Of a DNA stretch of 20,729 nt, positions 1 to 7,561 are shown one piece after another. Numbering within the stretch: position 1 is the first letter of the stretch; each line of letters begins with the position of its first letter. Under the pieces are notes generated by a model that ran no database searches, was not told the origin of the DNA, and worked only from the letters and a program-made list of their open reading frames with translations. The translations under genes were made by a program, and so were the position numbers. Origin of the DNA: Sulfurospirillum sp964441765 (GTDB lineage Bacteria > Campylobacterota > Campylobacteria > Campylobacterales > Sulfurospirillaceae); contig CAYTVI010000036.1 of assembly GCA_964441765.1 (NCBI GenBank), forward strand, positions 1 through 20,729. Reading direction: 5' to 3'.

Positions 1-119
1 CTCAAACGAGGACGAAATTATATATCCACTCTCCTTAAAATAAGGTTAAAATGTGAAAGGGTTTTTGCTTTTTGTATTTTCGTACTTTTACGATTAATTT
101 TTCATTTACCATCTTTCCA

Positions 120-169
120 TATAATAGTAAACGTGAAAATTGTGATTTAGCTATCAAATTTGCTAGAAT
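120..169 (+). promoter_or_regulatory. Candidate promoter for the BI-1 gene
   Basis: Two -10-like boxes precede the BI-1 gene: TATAAT at 120-125, and TAGAAT at 164-169 preceded by TG at the extended -10 position (TGCTAGAAT). The second would start transcription near 176 and give a leader of about 44 nt. No clear -35 box is visible, which is usual for Campylobacterota sigma-70 promoters. Bases 1-119 show no gene and no clear structure. Confidence 0.35.
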
Positions 170-219
170 ACATTTCCACAATATGAAAAAATCAATCAAA
201 AAAAAAGGAGAAATAACAC

Positions 220-927
220 ATGGGACTGTATGACAGAAATTACATACAAGAGCACTCTGGCGAGAGCACCTATGAATATGCGCGACCAAGCGAAAGTTCA
301 CTGGGTCTCTTTATTAAGCAAACCTACCAACTGTTTGCAGCCTCACTACTTGCAGCAAGTGCAGGAGCATATGTAGGTATTGGAATGGCAAGCACTATTG
401 CTTCATGGTTTTGGGGCTTGGTCATTTTAGAATTTGTTTTTTTATTTGGTCTTTATGCGGCTAAACGTAAAGCGGGACTTAATATGGCACTTCTTTTTGG
501 CTTTACTTTCTTAAGTGGCTTAACACTGACTCCTTTACTTTCGAGTATTTTAGGTATGAAAGGTGGTGCGAGTATTGTTGCAAATGCCTTTATTCTCACA
601 ACCGTAGCGTTTGGTGGCCTTTCAGTCTTTGCAATGAATACAAAAAGAGATTTTACCACTATGGGTAAAATGCTTTTCATTACATTGATTGTGGTTGTGG
701 TGGCAGGACTCATCAACATTTTCTTCCACAGTCCAATTTTACAACTTGTTATTGCAAGTGTAAGTTCAATTTTATTTAGTGCTTTTATTTTGTATGATAC
801 ACAAAATATCATTCGTGGGGCGTATGAAACACCAATTGAAGGTGCAATAGCACTTTATTTAGACTTTTTAAATCTCTTTGTATCATTACTTCAAATTCTT
901 GGAATTTTTGGATCAAAAGAAGAATAG
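220..927 (+). CDS. Bax inhibitor-1/YccA family membrane protein
   Basis: A 235-residue polytopic inner-membrane protein with about seven hydrophobic segments between residues 30 and 232, the usual size for the bacterial BI-1/YccA (UPF0005) family. The family signature near the C-terminus is present: YDTQNIIRG with Asp193, then EGAIALYLDFLNLF with Asp215. This Asp pair corresponds to the pH-sensing aspartates of the structurally studied Bacillus homologue YetJ. Members are proton-sensitive calcium-leak channels or modulators of membrane proteolysis by FtsH; which applies here cannot be read from sequence. The start is fixed by AGGAG at 206-210, nine bases ahead of the ATG. The gene stands alone, convergent with the next gene, and has no evident link to sulfur respiration. 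Confidence 0.9.
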   Translation: MGLYDRNYIQEHSGESTYEYARPSESSLGLFIKQTYQLFAASLLAASAGAYVGIGMASTIASWFWGLVILEFVFLFGLYAAKRKAGLNMALLFGFTFLSGLTLTPLLSSILGMKGGASIVANAFILTTVAFGGLSVFAMNTKRDFTTMGKMLFITLIVVVVAGLINIFFHSPILQLVIASVSSILFSAFILYDTQNIIRGAYETPIEGAIALYLDFLNLFVSLLQILGIFGSKEE

Positions 928-930
928 AGG

Positions 931-992
931 TATTTGCGTGGGTGAGAATCTCTCTCACCCAATCTTTACATGTAAAAGTAAAAACGCAAATA
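931..992. terminator. Nested hairpin, probable bidirectional terminator
   Basis: The 93-base gap between two convergent genes contains a perfect 8-bp stem, GGGTGAGA (940-947) with TCTCACCC (953-960), loop of 5. Four bases later comes the self-complementary TTTACATGTAAA (965-976). Both lie inside an outer 9-bp stem, TATTTGCGT (931-939) with ACGCAAATA (984-992). The position at the 3' ends of both genes suggests a bidirectional terminator. There is no long T-run, so termination efficiency is uncertain. Confidence 0.6.
965..976. repeat. TTTACATGTAAA palindrome
   Basis: Perfect 12-bp palindrome inside the nested hairpin at 931-992, four bases after its main stem. Member of the dispersed family described in the findings. 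Confidence 0.8.
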
Positions 993-1020
993 TGTGGGCA
1001 ACAACCTGCTGCTTACACGT

Positions 1021-1338
1021 TTAACACGATGGAACGTTACCGCTATCACTTGCAAAGTTATACAAGAAATCATACACATGTTCAACATACGAATCTTTCA
1101 AAGGCTTTGCATTTGGACAAAACTTAATGAGTTCGTCATTTAATTTGCCTGCTGCTTGAATAGCTTTCCATTCCGCTTGAGTATGCTTTTTAGCCATTGT
1201 ACCACCATCGAAGCCACAAGGTGCTTTCATTTCTTTAATAAAAAGCTTTTGACCCTTGCCAGCATCAGCAACAGCAGATGTGCTTAAAAAACCTAAACCA
1301 ACGATTGCTACAAATAACAATTTAAGGAATTTTGACAT
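1021..1338 (-). CDS. Exported three-cysteine protein, cytochrome-c-like but without haem motif (copy 1)
   Basis: A 105-residue protein with a Sec signal peptide (MSKFLKLLFVAIVGLGF..., cleavage near AVADA, residue 26) and a mature part of about 80 residues. The GxxLF...C-G-F...G spacing and the C-terminal YDFLYNF helix resemble a small class I cytochrome c, but there is no CxxCH: where haem would attach, the sequence is APCGF. Conserved with the paralogue at 9107-9427 are Cys41, Cys74 and Cys105 (the last residue), plus MAK-x-HTQ-x-EW with Met48 and His52. The start at 1338 is chosen over the upstream ATG at 1368 because AGGAG sits five bases ahead and the signal peptide begins there. It is the last gene of cluster 1, after the rhodanese lipoprotein. 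Function is unknown; a periplasmic sulfur carrier or redox partner of the Psr complex is an inference from context and from the terminal cysteine. Confidence 0.82.
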   Translation of the reverse strand: MSKFLKLLFVAIVGLGFLSTSAVADAGKGQKLFIKEMKAPCGFDGGTMAKKHTQAEWKAIQAAGKLNDELIKFCPNAKPLKDSYVEHVYDFLYNFASDSGNVPSC

Positions 1339-1373
1339 TTTTTCTCCTTTCACAAGATGAATTAACACACAGC

Positions 1374-1394
1374 AGGAGAGAATAAACCTCTCCT
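1374..1394 (-). terminator. Hairpin between rhodanese gene and three-cysteine gene
   Basis: A perfect 7-bp stem, AGGAGAG (1374-1380) with CTCTCCT (1388-1394), with a 7-base loop. It lies in the 78-base gap between the rhodanese stop and the small gene. On the transcribed (-) strand it comes shortly after a TTTACATGTAAA palindrome (1401-1412). It has no T-run, so it may act as an mRNA-processing or stability element rather than a full terminator. Confidence 0.4.
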
Positions 1395-1400
1395 AATTGT

Positions 1401-1412
1401 TTTACATGTAAA
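1401..1412. repeat. TTTACATGTAAA palindrome
   Basis: Perfect 12-bp palindrome just past the 3' end of the rhodanese gene. It is identical to the copies at 965-976 and 8118-8129 and belongs to the dispersed family described in the findings. Confidence 0.8.
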
Positions 1413-1416
1413 TCAA

Positions 1417-2643
1417 TTAACCTAAAGGCTCATTGACTTTGATTTCACATTTACCTGAAGCGTCACATTTGATATTAGCATCAAAATAAAGCACTTTACT
1501 GACATCAATTTTGGCGTCTTTTAATTTCATATGCGCTTCCATAGCACGTCCACCTGTTGCGCAATTGATAATACTAATCTTATCTTTTGGCAACTTGGCT
1601 GCAAAATCAGCTGCACTCATTTTTCCTGCTTCGACATTGATAGCACCTTTGATATGACCATTTGCAAATTCTGCTGGACTTCTTACATCAATCACTGCTA
1701 CGTTAGCTGGTATTTTGCCACTAACAATCAGTGCTTTGTACCATTCGCCATCAACCGTTCCTTCATCTGCACCTAGTTTTACACCATCAACCATTGCATC
1801 TTTTTTAGCTACAGGAGCTGCTACTACAGGAGCTGCTGGTTTTGCACCTGCTGTTGTTTGAAGTTTAGCTTCTTTCCATGCTGGTAATCCACCTGCAAAA
1901 ACCGTTACTTTTGTATAGCCAAGCTCAAGAAGCTTATTAGCAACGACATGTGATTTATGACATTCGTATCCTGCACAAAATGTAATAATTGGTGTATTCT
2001 TATCTACAGGAAATCGTCCCATAAGTTTTGGCAACTCTTCATCATTCATATAAAGAGCACCAGGAATACTCTCCTTAAGTGTCATTGCATATGGTCTAGC
2101 ATCAATCAAAAGTGCACTATTTTTCTTAAAGGCAGCTTCAACTACTGGCGTTCCAACTTCTAAATAACTTTTAGTTGCCCACTCAGGCTCACCTGCTTGG
2201 TACAACTTCACATTAGTAAAGCCCTTACTTTTTAAATGGCCTGCTACGATTGGGCTTTTTTCACAATCCCATCCACCACAAAAGACAATAATTTCTTTAT
2301 CTTTTGCTACTTTGTCTAATTGACCAATGTATTTATCAATTTGAGTATCTGGAATATTCAAACTTGATGGAATCGTTCCACTTAGATATTTTGGGTTAGG
2401 TCTTGCATCAATCAAAATTGCTTTTGCTCCACTACGAGTTGCATTTCCAATTGCTGCTTTTGTATAAGCATAATCTACATTTTGAAGACTAAACTTCTCA
2501 ATAAGCCCTTTAACATGTGCTGTTGGCTCTGTTAATACTTTTGCTGATGGTGTTGCACCTGCTTCTGGTTGCGTGTTCGCACATCCACTTAATAACAAAC
2601 CAGCTACGACGATGCTAGCGCCTATTACTCTTAATCTCATCAC
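1417..2643 (-). CDS. Triple-rhodanese periplasmic lipoprotein
   Basis: A 408-residue sulfurtransferase-like protein. The N-terminus is a lipoprotein signal with lipobox LLSG-Cys21. Three rhodanese domains follow: about 57-160 (active loop CGGWDCEKS, Cys122 and Cys127), about 163-262 (CAGYECHKS, Cys223 and Cys228), and about 297-392 (CATGGR, Cys361). An Ala/Pro-rich linker (about 264-282) separates domains 2 and 3, and a C-terminal tail carries Cys393 and Cys399. Rhodaneses carry sulfane sulfur as a persulfide on the loop cysteine; the family precedent is Sud of Wolinella, which hands polysulfide sulfur to Psr. Its place between psrC1 and the three-cysteine protein suggests the same job here (inference). 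Numbering starts at GTG 2643; the ATG at 2640, eight bases after AGGAG, is at least as likely. The 222-base gap to psrC1 may hold its own promoter. Confidence 0.88.
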   Translation of the reverse strand: MMRLRVIGASIVVAGLLLSGCANTQPEAGATPSAKVLTEPTAHVKGLIEKFSLQNVDYAYTKAAIGNATRSGAKAILIDARPNPKYLSGTIPSSLNIPDTQIDKYIGQLDKVAKDKEIIVFCGGWDCEKSPIVAGHLKSKGFTNVKLYQAGEPEWATKSYLEVGTPVVEAAFKKNSALLIDARPYAMTLKESIPGALYMNDEELPKLMGRFPVDKNTPIITFCAGYECHKSHVVANKLLELGYTKVTVFAGGLPAWKEAKLQTTAGAKPAAPVVAAPVAKKDAMVDGVKLGADEGTVDGEWYKALIVSGKIPANVAVIDVRSPAEFANGHIKGAINVEAGKMSAADFAAKLPKDKISIINCATGGRAMEAHMKLKDAKIDVSKVLYFDANIKCDASGKCEIKVNEPLG

Positions 2644-2721
2644 TCTTTCTCCTTATCCCTTTTTATTCACTAAGGCTTATTGATGCACTTAGCGTCTATC
2701 AATCACTTATGTGACAGCCTC

Positions 2722-2740
2722 ACTAGAATAAATATCTAGT
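2722..2740. repeat. Inverted repeat ACTAGA-N7-TCTAGT upstream of the rhodanese gene
   Basis: A 6-bp perfect inverted repeat in the 222-base psrC1-rhodanese gap, about 80 bases upstream of the rhodanese start. It could be an operator for a separately regulated rhodanese gene or a weak hairpin after psrC1. The rest of the gap (2644-2865) is AT-rich and shows no gene and no convincing terminator for psrC1. Confidence 0.3.
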
Positions 2741-2865
2741 AAAATCCTGAAATAAACGTTCTAATTATCTTACTTTATTTCTTAAAAAGTATTAAAATAT
2801 TGTATTTTTCAATAAAAGTAAAATATATTTAACATTATTTTTCACTTTATACTCAATATTTATAC

Positions 2866-4131
2866 TTAATGATGCTCTCTTAGCTCTCCAATCGAAAAAA
2901 GTCCATCAAATAATTTATACACAATAACACACACACCAATGGAACCGATAACAATCATAATCTCTCCTAAATGCGGTGAGACATAATTAAAGGTTTGAGG
3001 TAAGGCATAAAAATCATATTTCTCATAGCCCAAGCCAAAACGATTTGACATTGGATTTGCATTTCCTCCATAAACAAAAAGGTAACGTCCAACAAACCCA
3101 CCAATAACAACAAAGATAGAAGCAAATACTGTCAACATCGGTTTGCCTGGTTTTACAATAAATAAGAATGGCAATGCAAGTGTTAAGAAAATATAGCCAA
3201 TAAAATAGACTGAACGAAATGGACCAAATAAAATTAGAAATGCCCAATCTTTATCAACTGTCATGTACCCATAAATTTCATACAAACCTAGAACAGAGAC
3301 AAAAAAAAGCATTGCCCGACGAATCAAATCCATCAATTCTTCATATTCTGGCTTACCCCGATGCACAAGGTAGCTATTGATACCCATCACACCCAGTGAT
3401 GAAACAAATGCAGAGATAATAAAATAAAAGGTTAAGAATGGAAACTCTGTCCACAAATGGCGTGCAGTATTCATGGAAAAAAGCTTAGCTTGAATAAAAT
3501 ATTCGACTAAGTCAACGCCTACGCTCAAAACAAGAATCGGAAGTGCTAAACGTTTTGCCCACGCTCTGTTATGGGTTAAAATAAGATAAATCTCAAACAG
3601 AACAAAAGGAATATAGGTACAATAAAGCGGTAACATTAGCCACATACCTGCATTCATATTGGGTGATAAAATCATCCAAAGCATATTGAGCATATTCAAA
3701 TCAGTAGCAATAGTAAAAAGTCCTGCAAAAACCATCGAAATGCCTGCGACCATGAAACCAGCTGCCGCTTTTGCCACTAAATTAAAATTCATCAATTCTG
3801 CCAATGCAACAAGAAAGATTACACCACTCCCTGTATAAATCATGTACATGTAATTTACGATAAACAATGTCCATGGAATGTTACGATTCACTTCACCAAC
3901 ATTTCCAAACACCGCTAAACGCATTGCTTCTTTAAGTGCTGGGTCTGTTGGGTTAAGCCCTGAAGCATGAGCATTGGCTGCAGCACTAAAGTAACGTACA
4001 TCAAAAATCTCATAAATACCCACACATGCTAACATCAATAGAAGATAGCCTAACAAGATTGTTTTATTAAATAGTAAGTCTTTCAATGAAATTTTATTTA
4101 TTTCAAGACCTGCAAAAGTTATCTTTTCCAT
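2866..4131 (-). CDS. psrC: NrfD/PsrC-type quinone-site membrane subunit, cluster 1
   Basis: A 421-residue integral membrane protein with about ten hydrophobic segments (first at about 24-43, last at about 390-408), longer than the eight-helix PsrC of Wolinella. It would anchor the PsrAB complex and exchange electrons with (methyl)menaquinol. Family-like features include the helix around TDLNMLNMLWM (143-153), the NMNAGMWLMLPLY segment (158-170) and the charged loop after GINSYLVHRGK (250-260). A long periplasmic-looking loop lies at about 45-84. The start is supported by AAGGAG just ahead of the ATG, and the gene overlaps the end of psrB1 by 13 bases, so translation is probably coupled. It is strikingly different from the cluster 2 PsrC although the A and B subunits of the two clusters are close. 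NrfD-family membership is confident; the psrC name rests on context. Confidence 0.85.
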   Translation of the reverse strand: MEKITFAGLEINKISLKDLLFNKTILLGYLLLMLACVGIYEIFDVRYFSAAANAHASGLNPTDPALKEAMRLAVFGNVGEVNRNIPWTLFIVNYMYMIYTGSGVIFLVALAELMNFNLVAKAAAGFMVAGISMVFAGLFTIATDLNMLNMLWMILSPNMNAGMWLMLPLYCTYIPFVLFEIYLILTHNRAWAKRLALPILVLSVGVDLVEYFIQAKLFSMNTARHLWTEFPFLTFYFIISAFVSSLGVMGINSYLVHRGKPEYEELMDLIRRAMLFFVSVLGLYEIYGYMTVDKDWAFLILFGPFRSVYFIGYIFLTLALPFLFIVKPGKPMLTVFASIFVVIGGFVGRYLFVYGGNANPMSNRFGLGYEKYDFYALPQTFNYVSPHLGEIMIVIGSIGVCVIVYKLFDGLFSIGELREHH

Positions 4132-4784
4132 TCTTTACTCCTTCTAGCTTTAGCTGCATCGTATAAAGGTTTGATATCATCCCATGTGTGAATAACGGTA
4201 TTATGAGAAACACTCTGTTTTGCATAAGACTCATCATCTGGCAAAATATAAAAGAGTTTTGGCAATGTTCCTGTGTACTCTTTTTGGAAAAAGAAACGTT
4301 TTGTTTTTAAAAGTTGTACCAAATCGCCCTCTTCATCATCCAAATCACCAAATAAACGTACTTTTGTTGGGCACGTTGCTTGACATGCCGTTGTTCCGCC
4401 TGCTTCGAGTGCACGATGGTCGCAAAACGTACATTTATCAACGGCAACCATTGTGTCGTCTACAAAACGTGCATCGTAAGGACATGCTTCCATGCAACCT
4501 TTACATAAAATACATTTATGTGCATCTACTTTCACAATACCACCTTCTGCAAAATGACTTGCATTGGTCGGACAGACATTGACACATGGTGCATCAATAC
4601 AATGATTGCACTGAGAAGGATAAAGATTTGCAAACGGTTTTCCAAAAATCGTACCTTCTACAATACCGACCCAAATACGTTGCTTATCTGCTCCTAGTTG
4701 AACACCATTTTCTTCCTTGCATGCTACTTCACATGCTTTACAATTAATACAATTTTGATAATCTAATGCCATTGCGTAATTCAT
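4119..4784 (-). CDS. psrB: Four-cluster ferredoxin-type electron-transfer subunit, cluster 1
   Basis: A 221-residue protein of the DMSO/polysulfide reductase B-subunit family, passing electrons from the membrane subunit to the Mo subunit. Four Cys groups for four [4Fe-4S] clusters are visible: Cys12/15/18/22, Cys59/62/67/71, Cys91/94/97/101 and Cys118/121/134/138, followed by the family tail PTKVRLFGDLDD. It has no signal peptide, as expected if it is carried out with TAT-exported PsrA. The start ATG is one base beyond the psrA1 stop, and its AGGAG lies across the psrA1 end, indicating coupled translation. Compared with the cluster 2 copy it has about 35 extra C-terminal residues (187-221, basic, ending RRSKEWKR). 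Confidence 0.92.
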   Translation of the reverse strand: MNYAMALDYQNCINCKACEVACKEENGVQLGADKQRIWVGIVEGTIFGKPFANLYPSQCNHCIDAPCVNVCPTNASHFAEGGIVKVDAHKCILCKGCMEACPYDARFVDDTMVAVDKCTFCDHRALEAGGTTACQATCPTKVRLFGDLDDEEGDLVQLLKTKRFFFQKEYTGTLPKLFYILPDDESYAKQSVSHNTVIHTWDDIKPLYDAAKARRSKEWKR

Positions 4785-4785
4785 A

Positions 4786-7203
4786 TTACACTCTCCTTAT
4801 CGATACAAGCGTATCATGCATGTTGGCACATCCATGAACAGGCTCAATCGTATCTTCAATAATTTCATTATCACTCGCACCATTTCGATGCGCAAAGGTT
4901 AATCCCTCTGATTTAGCACCAAATCCATGAATATAGAAAACAGCATCAGGAACAATCTTAGGCGTTGGGTAAGCTTTGATATGCACTTGTCCAACACTAC
5001 TTTTTACTTCAACTGTATCACCAAAATTAATGCCTAGTTGAGCAGCTTGCTTATCATTAATCCAAAGATAGTTTTCTCGCATCAGTTCAAGTAACATAAT
5101 GTTATTTTGTGTTGCATTTTGTGTGAACTGTGCATGGCGTCCTGTGATAAATTTAAATTTCCCAGCAGGTACTTTCACATAATCTTCATCTTTCCATGTT
5201 GGCATTGCATCAATCCCTTTGGCTGCCATGCTTCCAAGGTAGCATTCGACTTTTTTGTTAGGTGTGTTAAATGAACGTTTAAGGTCGGCAATATCGACAG
5301 GATTGACACAGGTGTCATGCAAATACGCAACCGGATCAAACGCTTCTTCAAGTTTTAAAACGGAGTAGAATTTTTTATCTTTTGGATAGTATTGGTATGC
5401 ATTATTGTCAATTTTTTTGAAATATGTTGACATGTTTGGATAAAAGACACCTTTTTCACGCAATATCAACCACGCTTCTTCACCGTATTTTTCGACAAAC
5501 ATATGCTTGTTGGTCTCCTCTTGCGAGTGCATAAATGGCTCAGCTAAGTTAAAGCCACCCTCTTCAAAAAACTCTTTTTCATCTTCTGTTTCAAGTTCTT
5601 CTTGAACATCTTCGTCATATTTTTTAGTAATTTCCCATAAAGGCTGTGTCAATTTTTCAGCAAGGCCACGCATAATATCGTTAACAGGTCTAGTCTCATA
5701 CATCGGCTCAATCACTTTTTTGCGAATGATGATGGCTGGCTCAATGCCTGCAAAAGATTGAACAGGGTCTTCTCGCTCCAAATACGTACATTCTGGCAAA
5801 ATGACATCCGCTAACATTGCTGTATCACTTGGCATTGTATCGATCACAACAACTAAATCCATCTTTTCAAACATTTTTTTAGTCTTTGCCGAATTAGGAA
5901 CTGAAAGCATCGGATTTTGCTTATACACAAACATCCCTCGAATAGGATAAGGTGTTTTACCCTCAACCACCATATTTCGCCAACCAACCCATGTGCCTGT
6001 TGCTCCCACTACGGCTGCTAAATTTTTATCAATTCTAGGTTTTGCATTTGCATACATAGGAGCAAGAGCAGTATGCTCACCCAAAGGAAGTTTTTTTCCA
6101 AAAACAATACCGCCTTTAACATCGATGCCTCCACCAAGAGCCGTAAAAAGTGCCATGGCACGACGTAATTGGAAGTCATTTTTAGACCATGTGGTTCGTC
6201 TCCCTTGATAAAAGACTGCTTGTGGGGCATGTGCCATAAAATCATGTGCTATTTGACAAATAGTTGCTGCTGGTACTCCCGTAATTTTTTCAGCCCACTC
6301 AGGGGTATACTCGTTGTCAATGATATGCTGTTTGTATTTATCAAAGTCTACAAAATTTTTAGCAACGTATTGACGATTGTAAACTTGGTCAAGGATTGCT
6401 ACATAAGTCAATGCCAAAACAAACGCTAAATCTGTTCCTGGCTTAATAGCCACATAGGTATCTGCATGCATCGCTGTATTGGTGTAACGTGGATCAACGA
6501 CGACCAATTTCATCCCTCGTCCACGTGTACGCTTAAACATATCCATAGTATCGGGTGTTAAAATAGCCTCTGCACGATTGGCACCTGCCATGATGACATA
6601 CTTAGCATTTTCCAAATCCGCTTGTCCGTATCCTCCAATTGTTAGGGTGTAACCAGAAACTGCCGTTTGTAGACAAATGGTTGAGTGATTTAAAAAATTT
6701 GATGAGCCAAATTTATCTGACATAAATGTTTTAAAGGTATGCTCCGCCAAGCCTTCACCTGCACAATACCCAATACAAGAGCGATTGTCTTTTTCTTCTT
6801 CTAAGATTTTGACCATCTTATCTTTGATATAAGTATACGCTTCATCCCATGTAGCCCGTCGATACTTTCCATCACCTCTCTCACCCGTTCGGATAAGCGG
6901 GTATTTCAAACGATCAGGATCATAAAGGGCATGAATACCAGCAACACCCCTTGCACACAACATATTACGGGATTTTGGGAAAAGGGGATTAGGGTCAAGT
7001 TTCGTAACAATCCCATTTTTTACTGTGGCGATTGCGGCACACTTGTTTACACACATTTCACAAATAGTTGGAACTTTCTTCATAAGGGGCTGTTCTGTCT
7101 TAGTTGTTGCTAAAACATCGGTTGAACTTAGTGCTGCACCTCCTGCAATACTCAGCGCAACACTTCCTTGAAGAAATCTCCTCCGTGAGATCTCTATTTT
7201 CAT
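4786..7203 (-). CDS. psrA: Psr/Phs-type molybdopterin oxidoreductase catalytic subunit, cluster 1
   Basis: An 805-residue bis-MGD molybdoenzyme of the DMSO reductase superfamily. A twin-arginine signal (SRRRFLQG, residues 7-14) sends it to the periplasm. The N-terminal [4Fe-4S] site is Cys48/Cys51/Cys55 with Cys83 (NMLCARG). Cys177, in NHSTICLQTAVSGY, is the expected Mo ligand, close in position to Cys173 of Thermus PsrA. The C-terminal MGD-binding domain contains ITGRHAQFTQ (686-695). The reaction is probably reduction of polysulfide or thiosulfate to sulfide; arsenate or selenate enzymes of this clade cannot be excluded. The start at 7203 is preferred to ATG 7254 because GGAG lies six bases ahead and the paralogue starts at the same place (MKxEISRRRF). 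Relative to PsrA2 it carries an insertion of about 20 residues near 618-640 with an extra cysteine. It is the first gene of the cluster 1 operon. Confidence 0.92.
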   Translation of the reverse strand: MKIEISRRRFLQGSVALSIAGGAALSSTDVLATTKTEQPLMKKVPTICEMCVNKCAAIATVKNGIVTKLDPNPLFPKSRNMLCARGVAGIHALYDPDRLKYPLIRTGERGDGKYRRATWDEAYTYIKDKMVKILEEEKDNRSCIGYCAGEGLAEHTFKTFMSDKFGSSNFLNHSTICLQTAVSGYTLTIGGYGQADLENAKYVIMAGANRAEAILTPDTMDMFKRTRGRGMKLVVVDPRYTNTAMHADTYVAIKPGTDLAFVLALTYVAILDQVYNRQYVAKNFVDFDKYKQHIIDNEYTPEWAEKITGVPAATICQIAHDFMAHAPQAVFYQGRRTTWSKNDFQLRRAMALFTALGGGIDVKGGIVFGKKLPLGEHTALAPMYANAKPRIDKNLAAVVGATGTWVGWRNMVVEGKTPYPIRGMFVYKQNPMLSVPNSAKTKKMFEKMDLVVVIDTMPSDTAMLADVILPECTYLEREDPVQSFAGIEPAIIIRKKVIEPMYETRPVNDIMRGLAEKLTQPLWEITKKYDEDVQEELETEDEKEFFEEGGFNLAEPFMHSQEETNKHMFVEKYGEEAWLILREKGVFYPNMSTYFKKIDNNAYQYYPKDKKFYSVLKLEEAFDPVAYLHDTCVNPVDIADLKRSFNTPNKKVECYLGSMAAKGIDAMPTWKDEDYVKVPAGKFKFITGRHAQFTQNATQNNIMLLELMRENYLWINDKQAAQLGINFGDTVEVKSSVGQVHIKAYPTPKIVPDAVFYIHGFGAKSEGLTFAHRNGASDNEIIEDTIEPVHGCANMHDTLVSIRRV

Positions 7204-7561
7204 ATTTTTCTCCATATCTTTTGAATTTTTGGTTAAAAAAACCGCCAAAAACAAGTTTTTCTTGCCACCATTTTAAGGGTAGTTTCTTTATATTATTATT
7301 AAACATTAATATATTTATAATAATTTCAAATTAAAATAGCAAGAGAAGCCCCAAAGATAGGCTTATGAAAAAAATAATTATTTTTTATAAATATTATAAA
7401 AATAGTTAAAAATAAGTGCTATTTTTATGTAGAAATTTAAAAAAATTGATTTTTACTCTAAAAAGGTTAAAAAATATTGATAAAATTTAAAAAATGGTTT
7501 GAAGAAGGTAAAGAGACAGCATAAATCGTCTCTTTACCTAAATGAAGAAGGGAAGAATCTA
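7204..7561. other. 358-base AT-rich intergenic region upstream of psrA1
   Basis: No gene is visible. The region would hold the psrA1 promoter and leader on the minus strand, but it is so AT-rich that no single -10 box stands out. Structures seen: an AACC/GGTT hairpin with TTTTTGG...CCAAAAA flanks (7226-7251) and a CAAG-ttttt-CTTG hairpin (7252-7264) in the psrA1 leader; AAGCC (7346-7350) with GGCTT (7360-7364); an 18-bp perfect A/T palindrome at 7369-7386; and a strong hairpin at 7506-7539, listed separately. Confidence 0.5.
7506..7539 (-). terminator. 12-bp stem hairpin, probable terminator of the repeat-protein gene
   Basis: Perfect inverted repeat AGGTAAAGAGAC (7506-7517) with GTCTCTTTACCT (7528-7539), loop of 10 bases. 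It begins 22 bases past the stop of the 7562-7969 gene. On the minus strand it is followed by TTCTTC and, further on, a T-run. This is the clearest terminator-like element in the window. Confidence 0.65.

Noticed and set aside
942..1127. 61-codon plus-strand frame after the BI-1 gene
   Set aside because: It runs through the hairpin region and antisense to the three-cysteine gene, with no ribosome site and no protein-like pattern.
1021..1338. Annotation as a c-type cytochrome
   Set aside because: The fold pattern is similar, but there is no CxxCH in this protein or its paralogue, so covalent haem binding of the usual kind is not supported.
2710..2724. CRP/FNR-like half sites TGTGA-N5-TCACT upstream of the rhodanese gene
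   Set aside because: The spacer is five bases, not the six of CRP-type sites, and the last base breaks the symmetry. No regulator of that type is visible here, so it is probably chance.
4786..7203. Respiratory arsenate reductase ArrA
   Set aside because: ArrA also has a Cys-ligated Mo, but it is usually encoded with ArrB and without this A-B-C plus rhodanese setting. The Psr/Phs assignment fits better, although substrate identity is not proven.
7204..7254. Longer N-terminus for PsrA1 starting at 7254
   Set aside because: It would add 17 residues ahead of the twin-arginine signal. GGAG precedes the 7203 ATG by six bases, and PsrA2 starts at the equivalent place.
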